The translations under genes were made by a program, and so were the position numbers. 64,000 nt of DNA from Nocardia carnea NBRC 14403 (GTDB taxonomy: Bacteria; Actinomycetota; Actinomycetes; Mycobacteriales; Mycobacteriaceae): the NCBI RefSeq assembly GCF_000308515.1, contig NZ_BAFV01000051.1, positions 80,517 through 144,516 of the forward strand, in the 5' to 3' direction. Shown piece by piece: positions 33,722 to 42,272 of the stretch (position 1 is its first letter; every line of letters starts with the position of its first letter). Under the pieces are notes generated by a model. The model was not told where the DNA came from and searched no databases. It saw only the letters and a program-made list of their open reading frames with translations.

Positions 33722-35998
33722 TCAGGATTTCGCCAGGTATTCCAGTCGTTCCGAATCGACGGCGGCGTGCATCATCGCCGCCAGACCCGGGTGTCCGGTG
33801 AGGCCCGGATCATCGGCGACCAAGGTGCGCGCGAGTTCCTGGGCGGTGGTGATGACCTCGAGATCGTCGAGCAGCGACAGCAGCCGCAGCGAGCGCGCCG
33901 TTCCGGACTGCGCGGAGCCCAGCACATCGCCCTCGCGCCGCTGCCGCAGATCGAGCACCGACAACTCGAAACCGTCGGTGGTCGCTGCCACCGCTTCCAG
34001 CCGGGTCATCGCCGGCCCGCCGGGCGCCGCGTCGGTGATCAACAGGCACAAGCCCGGGTGTTCGCCGCGGCCGATCCGGCCACGCAACTGGTGCAGCTGG
34101 CTCACGCCGAACCGGTCGGCGTCCACGATCACCATCACGGTCGCGTTCGGCACGTCCACGCCGACTTCGACGACGGTCGTACAGACCAGCACATCGATAT
34201 CGCCGGCATTGAAATCGCGCATCACCTGGTCTTTTTCATCGGCCGGCAACCGGCCGTGCAGCAATCCGATCCGCAGGTGCGCCAGCGGCCCGGTGCGCAG
34301 CCGATCGAAAACGTCCAGCACGGACTGGGTGGTGGGCGGTTCCTTCCCGGAATCCGCACCGCGCGTTTTTCCACTCTTCCCGCGGGTACCGCCGCCGTCC
34401 TCATCGTCGCCGATACGTGAGCACACGACATACGCCTGCCGGCCGGCCGCCACTTCCTCGGTGATCCGCTCCCATGCCCGATCCACCCAGTTGGGGTGGA
34501 CGCGGCGGGGCACCACTTTCGAGGCGATCGGGGAGCGGCCGCGCGGTAACTGGGTGAGGGTGGAGGTTTCCAGATCCCCGAGCGTGGTCATGGCGATGGT
34601 GCGCGGAATCGGGGTCGCGGTCATCACCAGCAGGTGCGGGGATATCCCGTCTTTCGCCTTGGCGCGCAATGCGTCCCGCTGTTCCACTCCGAAACGATGC
34701 TGTTCGTCGACCACCACCATGCCCAGGTCGAAGAACTCCACCGAATCCTGGATCAGCGCATGGGTACCGATCACGATCCCGGCCTCCCCGGTCACCGCTG
34801 CCAGCAACGCCGCCCGCTTGGTGGCGGTCGACATCGATCCGGTGACGAGCGTGACCCGGGTCGCCGTCTCGGCCGCACCGAGTTCACCGGCCTGCCCGAG
34901 ATCGCCCAGCATCCCGCACAGGGACCGATAGTGCTGGGCGGCGAGAACCTCGGTGGGCGCGAGCAGGGCGCATTGCTGACCTGCGTCGACGACCTGCAGC
35001 ATCGCGTGCAGGGCGACGATGGTCTTCCCCGACCCCACCTCCCCCTGCAGCAGCCGGTGCATCGGCTGCTCACGGGAAAGGTCGGCGGATATCTCCGTGA
35101 TCACCTGACGCTGCCCCTCGGTCAGTTCGAACGGTAACCGCTCGTCGAAGGCGGCGGCGATACCGTCCCGCCGCGGTGGGCAGGCACGAGCCGTCCGGCC
35201 GGATACCTCGTGCCTCCGTTCGGCGAGTACCAGTTGCAATGCCAGCGCCTCGTCGAATCGCAGCCGTTCCCGGGCCCGCTCGATATCGGCCTGCTGTTCC
35301 GGCAGATGGATCAGCCGCAACGCATCGCTCACCGGCATCAGCGCGCGCTCGTCGCGCACATCGGCCGGCAGTGGATCCTCGACCGGGTCGAGCTGGTCCA
35401 GCACCTGCCGGACACAGGCCAGGATCTCCCAGCTCTGTACCTTCGCGGTGGCCGGGTACACCGGGATGAATTCGCGTTCGAAGAACGACATATCCACCCC
35501 GCCCGAGCCTTTCGCGCTCTGTGCGATCCCCCGCAGATCCCCGCCGCCGCGCACGGTGGTCAGTGTCGGCTCGTCGCCGTCGGCTTCCGGCAGGATCAGA
35601 TACCCGGGGTGGCTGAGGTTCCATTGTCCGGGGCGCCAGTAGTTCACGGTCCCCGACATCATCGCCCGGGCGCCCTCGCGCACCGCGTATTTCACCTTGT
35701 CACCGTTGAAGAAGGTGACGTCCACCCCGCGACCGGAACCGGTATCGAGGACCACCTTCAGCAACGAGCCGCGCCGCTGCCGCATCGGCCGCAGCTCGGC
35801 CTTGGTGATCCGCCCGATCACCGTGATGTGCGCACCGTCCTCGGGCGCTTCCTCGGTGAGGGGCTGGCCCTGAGTGGCATACCGCAGCGGGTAGTGGCGC
35901 AGCAGATCCTCCACGGTGCGCATATCGAACGCATCCGACAGCGATCCGGCGGCCTTCGCCCCCAGCACGTGGTCGAGCCGATCGCTCAAGGTAGCCAT
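33722..35998 (-). CDS. recG: ATP-dependent DNA helicase RecG
   Basis: Branch-migrating helicase that remodels stalled forks and Holliday junctions. The 758 residues contain the N-terminal wedge (OB-fold) domain (LRHYPLRYATQG; VIGRITKAELRPM), Walker A LLQGEVGSGKTIVAL, the DEQH box VVDEQHRFGVEQR, TATPIPRT and the C-terminal helicase signature (RIGRGEHPGLCLLI) with the TRG region. A hydrophilic insert of about 25 residues (around DEDGGGTRGKSGKTRG) sits between motifs III and IV. ATG 35998 has GGAG four bases upstream. The next upstream gene on the strand is 160 bp away. Confidence 0.97.
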   Translation of the reverse strand: MATLSDRLDHVLGAKAAGSLSDAFDMRTVEDLLRHYPLRYATQGQPLTEEAPEDGAHITVIGRITKAELRPMRQRRGSLLKVVLDTGSGRGVDVTFFNGDKVKYAVREGARAMMSGTVNYWRPGQWNLSHPGYLILPEADGDEPTLTTVRGGGDLRGIAQSAKGSGGVDMSFFEREFIPVYPATAKVQSWEILACVRQVLDQLDPVEDPLPADVRDERALMPVSDALRLIHLPEQQADIERARERLRFDEALALQLVLAERRHEVSGRTARACPPRRDGIAAAFDERLPFELTEGQRQVITEISADLSREQPMHRLLQGEVGSGKTIVALHAMLQVVDAGQQCALLAPTEVLAAQHYRSLCGMLGDLGQAGELGAAETATRVTLVTGSMSTATKRAALLAAVTGEAGIVIGTHALIQDSVEFFDLGMVVVDEQHRFGVEQRDALRAKAKDGISPHLLVMTATPIPRTIAMTTLGDLETSTLTQLPRGRSPIASKVVPRRVHPNWVDRAWERITEEVAAGRQAYVVCSRIGDDEDGGGTRGKSGKTRGADSGKEPPTTQSVLDVFDRLRTGPLAHLRIGLLHGRLPADEKDQVMRDFNAGDIDVLVCTTVVEVGVDVPNATVMVIVDADRFGVSQLHQLRGRIGRGEHPGLCLLITDAAPGGPAMTRLEAVAATTDGFELSVLDLRQRREGDVLGSAQSGTARSLRLLSLLDDLEVITTAQELARTLVADDPGLTGHPGLAAMMHAAVDSERLEYLAKS

Positions 35999-36158
35999 AT
36001 CACTCCGCTCACTGCCGCCCTCTCCCTCCGCCCGAGTTCGTTCGCGTACTCGGCTCGCAGTCCACAGTCGGGCTCCGGGGCGGATCCGGCCACATCGCTC
36101 TGCACGGCTCCGCGATGGTGATCGGCCGGTCGCCACCGGCCCGCGGTGGGCCGCCTAC

Positions 36159-38072
36159 TCATTCCACACCGATCTGTATCAGATCCCCGCGCTGGCCCCC
36201 GGAATACACCGAGACCTCGACACCGGGGAATTCGGTGCCGATATGCTGCGCGAGATCCGCGGCCAGCCCCTCCGGTGCACCCGCACCGACCAGGAGGGTC
36301 ACCAATTCGCCACCCAGCCCCAGCATCCGGTCCAGCAGGGTCTGTCCCGCGGCGTGGGTATCCCGGTCGATCACCACCACATCGTGGCCGACCAGCCCCA
36401 GCCCGTCGCCGGGCGCACAGGTTCCGACCATGGTCAGCGCGCGTTCCCCGGCCCGGCGCAGCGCACCCCATCGGGTACCCGCGGCGGCTTCGGACATGGC
36501 GAAGGCATCGTCGACCGCTATCCGCGCCCGATCGTGTACCGCCATCGCTGCCAGCCCCTGCACCATGCTGGCGCTGGGTAGCAGCAGAACATCGCGGTGC
36601 GCGTCGCGGGCCGCGACCCCGACCGCCACCAGTTCGTGGGCCGGTAGCGCACCGTTCGGCAACACCAGTACCTCCCGGTGCGGCATCTCCCGGATCGCCG
36701 CGAGCAGCGCCGCGGATTCCAACGCCGGCTCCGCATCGAGCACCACCGCACCGGCCGCCTCGAACAGACCGGTCGCCCCTACCCCCGCCGCAACCGCCAG
36801 CACGCCACGATCCACCGCGCCCGACCTGGCCGCATTCGTCGGCATATCGCGATCGTCCGCGACCGTTGCGGGCTCGGACGTACAGCATTCTGCGGAGTCG
36901 GCAAGGTATTCGATCCGGATGTCCCGTACCGCCCCCGCAGCCATCCCGGCTTCGACCGCGGCCCCGGCCTCCGCGCAGTGGACATGAATCGCCGAGCCCC
37001 GGGCACCGTCGGCCGCCACGACCACGGAATCACCCAGTCGCGCAAGCCGCGAACGCAACTCGGCGACACGGCTTGCTTCGGCACCGGTGACCCGGTACAT
37101 CACCTCGTAGCGCACCGGCTCCGGAGCGACCTGCCCGTGGCCCACGCGGGGCGTATGGGTCGCCGGCGGATATTCGCGCCGAGCGGGTACGTCCCCGGTC
37201 ACCACGGCGACCATCGTGTCCAGCAACACCAGCAGCCCGCGTGCACCCGCGTCCACCACCCCGGCCGCACGCAAGACCGCAAGCTGGTCGCGGGTCTGTT
37301 CCAGTGCCTGCGCTGCGCCCTCGGCGGCGGCGCGAGCCACCGCGGCCAGCCCGCCCTCGGGGCATTCGCGCGCCGCGGCGCTCGCCCGGTCGAGCACAGT
37401 GAGGATGGTTCCTTCCACCGGTTCGCTCAAACTGTCCCGGACCAGCGCCGCCGCCCGGGCGAGTCCATCCCGGTAGGCCTCGCCGGTCAGCCCGCTGTCC
37501 GCGGTGGACTCCGCGATCCCGCGCAATACCTGCGACAGGATGATTCCCGAATTCCCCCGTGCTCCGGAGGTCGCTCCCCGCGCCATCGCGGTGGCGTACG
37601 GGTGAACCCGGCCTACCGGCCGACCACCGCGGCTCGTCGTTTCCCCGGCGATTCCCCCCGCGCCATCGGTCAGCGGTCGGCGTGCAGTTACGCCGCCGGG
37701 CCCGGCGGCGGCATCCACCGTGTCCGCGGCGGCATCCGCCTCCATGAGGGCGGCACGCATGGTCGCCAGCAGATTCCGTCCGGTATCGGAGTCCGGGACG
37801 GGGAACACATTGAGCCCGTCGATCTCCGCACGCGCCCGCTCCAAGGCCGCGACACAGACGCGACCCCACCGCAGGAATTCCGCTCCGTCCAGCCCGGTAT
37901 CGAGATCCCCGGAATCCGGTATCCGCGTACCCCGTTCACCCGCAACCCGTGCACCGTCGACCCCCGGGCGCAGAACCTCCGGAACACCGCTCACCTGCCG
38001 AGTTTCGGGCACCGTCACCTCGTTCCTGGTCATCGGATTCTTCGCCGCCAGGTTAGCGGGAGTGCCCGACAT
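36159..38072 (-). CDS. DhaL/DegV-type (FakA-like) kinase family protein
   Basis: 637 residues. An N-terminal DhaL (DAK2) domain binds ATP-Mg through GLNVFPVPDSDTGRNLLATM and GARGNSGIILSQVLRG. A central region and a C-terminal domain follow (VLVLPNGALPAHE; SASMVQGLAAM; LVTLLVGAGAPEGLAADLAQ). The layout is that of fatty-acid kinase FakA, which phosphorylates fatty acids carried by a FakB partner; no FakB lies nearby, so the substrate is uncertain. Start ATG 38072 has AGG six bases upstream; ATG 38033 is an alternative. In M. tuberculosis the equivalent is split in two genes; here it is one frame. Confidence 0.85.
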   Translation of the reverse strand: MSGTPANLAAKNPMTRNEVTVPETRQVSGVPEVLRPGVDGARVAGERGTRIPDSGDLDTGLDGAEFLRWGRVCVAALERARAEIDGLNVFPVPDSDTGRNLLATMRAALMEADAAADTVDAAAGPGGVTARRPLTDGAGGIAGETTSRGGRPVGRVHPYATAMARGATSGARGNSGIILSQVLRGIAESTADSGLTGEAYRDGLARAAALVRDSLSEPVEGTILTVLDRASAAARECPEGGLAAVARAAAEGAAQALEQTRDQLAVLRAAGVVDAGARGLLVLLDTMVAVVTGDVPARREYPPATHTPRVGHGQVAPEPVRYEVMYRVTGAEASRVAELRSRLARLGDSVVVAADGARGSAIHVHCAEAGAAVEAGMAAGAVRDIRIEYLADSAECCTSEPATVADDRDMPTNAARSGAVDRGVLAVAAGVGATGLFEAAGAVVLDAEPALESAALLAAIREMPHREVLVLPNGALPAHELVAVGVAARDAHRDVLLLPSASMVQGLAAMAVHDRARIAVDDAFAMSEAAAGTRWGALRRAGERALTMVGTCAPGDGLGLVGHDVVVIDRDTHAAGQTLLDRMLGLGGELVTLLVGAGAPEGLAADLAQHIGTEFPGVEVSVYSGGQRGDLIQIGVE

Positions 38073-38576
38073 CGCGGACCTGGTGCGCAACAACCGGACG
38101 CCGCTGCGGATATGCCCGGATTCCGCCCACGGCGCTTCTGTGGGAATGCGTCGGGGTCCGGCAGGGCGGTAGCGGCCGCGCACGAGCAATACCGCTCGGA
38201 TGAGATCGGCACATCTTTCGGCATCACAGTTGATCCACCTTCTCGACGACCGGCCGGTCACGGCAGGCAGCGCCGCAAGACATCGCCACACGTGACCGGC
38301 GGAGATCCCACGCCGCCGATGCATATGAACCGGCGGGTGCGCGGCGGCCGGTGCGATGGAGCCGGCTGCCCGGGTAGGCGGCCCGCGCGGTCACGGCGGT
38401 GTTCACCCCCGGTTTTGTGGATCAATGCGGGTCGGGCTACTCTTGCAGGGTTGCCTGGCGCGATCGGATTCGGTCTGCGCTCCCCGGGGTTGCCCGGCAG
38501 GCAGGAACACATTGATCTCGGATCGGCCATCGTACCGGTGGCAGGTCCCTCTGAAGACATGAAGGAGTTCGCGACT
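38073..38576. other. Divergent promoter interval, no gene
   Basis: 504 bp between the FakA-like gene (minus) and rpmB (plus). It contains the rpmB promoter at 38415-38443 and an rpmB leader of about 125 bases. No further ORF or RNA gene is convincing. Confidence 0.5.
38415..38443 (+). promoter_or_regulatory. Predicted housekeeping promoter of rpmB
   Basis: TTGTGG (38415-38420), 17 bases, TACTCT (38438-38443). Start of transcription would be about 38450, giving a leader of roughly 125 bases before the rpmB ATG. Confidence 0.5.
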
Positions 38577-38768
38577 ATGGCTGCCGTCTGCGACGTCTGC
38601 GCCAAGGGCCCCGGCTTCGGGAAGTCGGTCTCGCATTCGCACCGGCGCACCAACCGTCGCTGGAACCCGAATATCCAGACCGTGCGTGCACAGGTCGCCC
38701 CGGGTAACACTCGCCGGATGAACGTGTGCACCTCCTGCCTGAAGGCGGGCAAGGTCGTCCGCGGCTGA
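38577..38768 (+). CDS. rpmB: 50S ribosomal protein L28, zinc-binding form
   Basis: 63-residue large-subunit protein. Starts MAAVCDVCAKGPGFGKSVSH and has two CxxC pairs (C5/C8 and C51/C54), so it is the zinc-ribbon paralogue. HSHRRTNRRWNPNIQ is the L28 core. ATG 38577 has AAGGAG nine bases upstream. The gene is single and has its own promoter. A small GC-rich stem covers the stop codon. Confidence 0.97.
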   Translation: MAAVCDVCAKGPGFGKSVSHSHRRTNRRWNPNIQTVRAQVAPGNTRRMNVCTSCLKAGKVVRG

Positions 38769-38873
38769 GCCGCGCCGATCGCCTGTGGTCCGAGGCGCGG
38801 CGGTTGCGGGCGAAAGCTGCCTACTGCCGTATCGGTCACAGATTTTTGAACACAGCCTCGCCCCGGATGTCTC

Positions 38874-39458
38874 ATGACAGCCGGGGCGAGTTCGTGGGGG
38901 CATCCGGTCGGAGGGTCGTCCATCGGTCCGAACAGTGCAGCGCAGCCGGGGTCCGGACCGCTGTGGCAGATAGTTCCCCTCGCACCAGCCCATGCCCATG
39001 CGCTGGCTGTCTGCCATATCGCCTGCTGGCGCGAAGCTTATCAAGGGCTGGTACCCGAGCATGTACTGGCAGCTCTGGATACGGATCGCCGCGCCGCCAC
39101 CGTGGAACGGATCGCCCGGCACCCCACCGGGACCATTCTGGTCGCAGAATCCGGTAGCGAGGTGATCGGGTTCGTCCATTACGGCCCGCCGAGTGAGTAT
39201 CCCGCGGCCGCGGAGCGGGAACTGGGCGCGTTGTATGTCCGGGCACCGTGGTACGGCACCGGGCTCGCACAGGCCTTACTGGACGCTGTGCTGGAACCGG
39301 ACAAGTCCTGCTCGCTGTGGGTTTTCGAACAGAATCCGCGGGCCCGCGCCTTCTACGGCAAGTACGGTTTCGTCCCCGATGGCACCGCCCGGGCCGAACG
39401 GTTCGCCACCACGACCGAGATCAGGTTGGTTCGCCCGGCAGTAGAGTGCCGATCATGA
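38874..39458 (+). CDS. GNAT family N-acetyltransferase
   Basis: 194 residues. The acetyl-CoA fold is visible: IACWREAYQGLVPEHVLAAL (N-terminal alpha1-loop), ILVAESGSEVIGFVHYG, ELGALYVRAPWYGTGLAQAL (strand beta4 and the pyrophosphate loop, here APWYGTG) and SLWVFEQNPRARAFYGKYGF. Substrate unknown; related proteins acetylate small amines or peptide N-termini. Start ATG 38874; the first ~30 residues are poorly conserved-looking and a later start is possible. The stop overlaps the crotonase ATG by ATGA. Confidence 0.88.
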   Translation: MTAGASSWGHPVGGSSIGPNSAAQPGSGPLWQIVPLAPAHAHALAVCHIACWREAYQGLVPEHVLAALDTDRRAATVERIARHPTGTILVAESGSEVIGFVHYGPPSEYPAAAERELGALYVRAPWYGTGLAQALLDAVLEPDKSCSLWVFEQNPRARAFYGKYGFVPDGTARAERFATTTEIRLVRPAVECRS

Positions 39459-40240
39459 GCACCGAAACCGAATACATCCGGATCGAGGACGGGGTACTGG
39501 AGATCACCCTGTCCACCGCGGCCCGCGGAACCTCCCTCGATTTCGCGGGAGTCGCCGCAGGCACCGCCGCCCTGGCCGCGGCAGGAAAGGATGTGGGCGC
39601 CGTACTGCTCACCGGTTCCGGTCCCAATTTCTGTGCCGGCGGTGATGTGCGGGGTTTCGCCGCCGCCGACGACCGTTCCGCGCATCTGTACGAGCTTGCC
39701 GATACGCTGCACGTTTTCGTCCGTGCGCTGGATGCAGCGCCGGTTCCGGTGGTGGCGGCCGTGCACGGGTGGGCGGCCGGGGCCGGGATGAGCCTGGTGT
39801 GTGCCGCCGATATTGCGGTCGGTGGACCGGGTACCCGGTTGCGCCCCGCGTATCCGGGTGTCGGGTTGAGCCCGGACGGCGGTATGTCCTGGACGCTACC
39901 GCGGCTGGTGGGCTTCGCGAAGGCCCGCGACATCATGCTCACCGACACCGTGCTGGACGCCGCCGAAGCACACCGCCTCGGTATTCTGGCGCGGCTCGCC
40001 GATAGCGACGACGCCGTCCAGGACGCCGCTCGAGAGCTCGCCCGTACCCTGGCCCGCGGTCCGCGCGCCAGCTACACCTCGATTCGCACCCTGCTCAGCA
40101 GCTCCGCCACTGCGACCCTGAGCGAACAGTTGGACGCCGAACGCGATGCCATGGGCAAGGCCGCCGGTAGCCCCACCGGCCGCGAAGGTGTCGACGCGTT
40201 CCTCGCCAAACGCGCCCCCGACTATTCCGGCCTCAGCTGA
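39455..40240 (+). CDS. Enoyl-CoA hydratase/isomerase family protein
   Basis: 261-residue crotonase-fold protein. The first oxyanion-hole motif is GSGPNFCAGGDVRGF and the second AAVHGWAAGAGMSLVCAADI. In place of the catalytic Glu of hydratases it has PAYPGVGLSPDGGMSWTLPR, where an Asp (SPDGG) is present, so isomerase-type or altered chemistry is possible. Its ATG overlaps the upstream acetyltransferase stop, so the two are translationally coupled. Pathway unknown. Confidence 0.9.
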   Translation: MSTETEYIRIEDGVLEITLSTAARGTSLDFAGVAAGTAALAAAGKDVGAVLLTGSGPNFCAGGDVRGFAAADDRSAHLYELADTLHVFVRALDAAPVPVVAAVHGWAAGAGMSLVCAADIAVGGPGTRLRPAYPGVGLSPDGGMSWTLPRLVGFAKARDIMLTDTVLDAAEAHRLGILARLADSDDAVQDAARELARTLARGPRASYTSIRTLLSSSATATLSEQLDAERDAMGKAAGSPTGREGVDAFLAKRAPDYSGLS

Positions 40241-40269
40241 CCCGGACCCGCTGAACTACGCAGAACCGC

Positions 40270-40300
40270 CCGGGCCGCGATCCCATCGATCGCGGCCCGG
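40270..40300. terminator. Strong bidirectional terminator hairpin
   Basis: Perfect 13-bp stem: CCGGGCCGCGATC (40270-40282) and GATCGCGGCCCGG (40288-40300) with a five-base loop. It lies between the convergent crotonase and alpha/beta-hydrolase genes, 30 bases past the former. Confidence 0.8.
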
Positions 40301-40384
40301 CCACACGATCTACCTGTTTATCGTCTCCCCGATACGCCGGGATCCCGGAGGTACAGCAAACCGAGAACCGATCGGCATCGGCAA

Positions 40385-41266
40385 TCAGGTGCGCCGGGCG
40401 CGTAGCACGAACCGGGTAACGGCTTCGGTGAACGCGTCGTTGTCGTCACCGGCGGCGGTGTGGGCGGCATTGCCGATTTCGGCGATTTCCGCGTGCGGTA
40501 CCAGGGCCTGGAATTCGGCGGCGCCTTCGGCGCTGACGACATCGGATTTCATCCCCCGGACCAGGAGCACCGGGATCGTCAGGGCCCGGGCGACGCCTTC
40601 GAGGTTGCGCGCCATCTCGTCGGGGTCGTGACCTTTGTCGCCGAGAATGCCCGGATCCCAGTGCCAGTACCAGCGCCCGTCACGCTTGCGGAGGTTGCGT
40701 AGCAGGCCGGCGCTGGATTTGGGCCGCGGCCGGTGCGGCATATATTCGGCGACCGCGTCGGCGGCCTCCTCCACCGTGGCGAACCCTTCGGGATTCTTGT
40801 TGAGGAAGGTGACCACCCGGTCGACGCCCTCGGGTTCGGGCCGGGTGACGATATCGACCAGGACCAGCGCGGCGATCGCGTCCCCGCCCGGAGCGGCGGT
40901 GGCCAGCAGCCCGGTGATCCCGCCCATACTCGCGCCGACCAGGACCGCCGGGCCGCCGCCCAGTTGTTCCAGTACCGCGAGTACATCGCCGACCATGGCC
41001 TCGTAGCGGTAATCGCGATCCAGTGCCCATTGGCTGTCGCCGTGTCCGCGCGCGTCCAGCGTGACCGCACGGATTCCCGCGGCGCCGAGTTGCGCGCCCG
41101 TCTGCTTCCAGGAGTGGCGGGTCTGACCGCCGCCGTGCAGGAACAGCACCGTGGGGCCGTCCGCGGGGCCGTATCGGTCCGCAACGAGCTCGATCCCGCC
41201 CGCGCCGCGGAGTCGCAGCCGGACGGGATCGAGCAGATTGTTCGCATTACTCACGATTTGCAGCAT
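40385..41266 (-). CDS. Alpha/beta hydrolase
   Basis: 293 residues. Oxyanion HGGGQTRHSW, nucleophile elbow VGASMGGITG (Ser), a conserved GHG in LDARGHGDSQ and the C-terminal catalytic His in GNAAHTAAGDDND give a complete triad. The region 155-215 forms a cap (GFATVEEAADAVAEYMPHRP). No signal peptide. Substrate not deducible; epoxide hydrolase- or MhpC-like enzymes are the closest in appearance. Start ATG 41266 (GTG 41251 possible). Confidence 0.9.
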   Translation of the reverse strand: MLQIVSNANNLLDPVRLRLRGAGGIELVADRYGPADGPTVLFLHGGGQTRHSWKQTGAQLGAAGIRAVTLDARGHGDSQWALDRDYRYEAMVGDVLAVLEQLGGGPAVLVGASMGGITGLLATAAPGGDAIAALVLVDIVTRPEPEGVDRVVTFLNKNPEGFATVEEAADAVAEYMPHRPRPKSSAGLLRNLRKRDGRWYWHWDPGILGDKGHDPDEMARNLEGVARALTIPVLLVRGMKSDVVSAEGAAEFQALVPHAEIAEIGNAAHTAAGDDNDAFTEAVTRFVLRARRT

Positions 41267-41305
41267 CGCAAATATGCGGACGTTACGCCGTACGAACGGA
41301 CAAAA

Positions 41306-41542
41306 TCAGCAGTCCAGGTCCATGGCGCTGAGGGTCCGCTGGAACAGGCATGCGCCCTTGGCGTTCACCGATGCGGAGATCGTGGACGAACCGGACGAGG
41401 TGAAATCCTCGGCGACCGGCGCGGGTTCGGTGACCGGCTGGGCCGGTTGCAGGGTCAGCGGGGCCGCTCCGGCCGTCGCCCCGGCGGCGCCGGACAGGGC
41501 GGCGCCCAGCGCGAGCGTGGCGGTGATGCCGCGCAGATTCAT
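41306..41542 (-). CDS. Small secreted protein, 78 aa
   Basis: N-terminal signal peptide MNLRGITATLALGAALSGAA with a following AGATAGAA cleavage region. The mature part is about 50 residues, Thr/Ser/Pro-rich, with two cysteines (GACLFQ and the terminal LDC) that may pair. ATG 41542 has GGAG six bases upstream. No family recognised. It lies between ung and the hydrolase on the same strand. Confidence 0.75.
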   Translation of the reverse strand: MNLRGITATLALGAALSGAAGATAGAAPLTLQPAQPVTEPAPVAEDFTSSGSSTISASVNAKGACLFQRTLSAMDLDC

Positions 41543-41577
41543 GGTGTGCTCCTCACTTGTTTTTCTTCGACGCCCGG

Positions 41578-42261
41578 TCAGGGCAGGCGCCAGTCAACCG
41601 GTTCCGCGCCGAGTTCGTCCAGGAGTTCGTTGACCCGGGAGAACGGACGCGAACCGAAGAATCCTCGCGATGCCGACAGCGGTGACGGATGCGCGGATTC
41701 GATATAGGGCACCTCGGCCTGGGCCAGCGCCGGTTTCAGCGAGCCGGCATCGCGACCCCACAGGACCGCCACCAGCGGTTCGTTCCGGCCCACCAGGGCG
41801 CGGATGGCCTGTTCGGTGACCTCTTCCCAGCCCTTGCCGCGATGCGAAGCAGGTGTGCCCGGCGTAACCGTCAGCACGCGGTTCAGCAGTAGCACGCCTT
41901 GATCCGACCACGGGCTGAGATCCCCGCACGAGGGCGTGGGGTGGCCGAGATCCTTGGTGTACTCGGCAAAGATATTGGCCAGACTGCGCGGGACCGGCGA
42001 GACGTCCGGCGCCACCGAGAAGCTCAACCCCATGGGGTGGCCCGGTGTCGGATAGGGGTCCTGGCCGACGATCAGCACTCGCACATCGTCGAACGGGTGC
42101 TGGAAGGCACGCAGCACATTTTCCCCGGCAGGTAGATATCCGCGCCCGGCGGCATTCTCGGTACGCAGGAATTCACCCATCGCCGCAATCCGGTCGGCCA
42201 CCGGATCCAATGCTTTCGCCCAGCCCGGATCGATGATTTCCGTGAGTGGTTTCGTGCCCAT
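41578..42261 (-). CDS. ung: Uracil-DNA glycosylase Ung
   Basis: Family 1 UDG removing uracil from DNA. 227 residues. VLIVGQDPYPTPGHPMGLSF contains the water-activating Asp and the Gln-Asp-Pro-Tyr loop; LLLNRVLTV is the uracil-binding strand; AHPSPLSASRGFFG is the minor-groove Leu/His loop. ATG 42261 lies 11 bases after the thiL stop, so the pair forms an operon. Confidence 0.98.
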   Translation of the reverse strand: MGTKPLTEIIDPGWAKALDPVADRIAAMGEFLRTENAAGRGYLPAGENVLRAFQHPFDDVRVLIVGQDPYPTPGHPMGLSFSVAPDVSPVPRSLANIFAEYTKDLGHPTPSCGDLSPWSDQGVLLLNRVLTVTPGTPASHRGKGWEEVTEQAIRALVGRNEPLVAVLWGRDAGSLKPALAQAEVPYIESAHPSPLSASRGFFGSRPFSRVNELLDELGAEPVDWRLP

Positions 42262-42272
42262 GACCGCACAAC

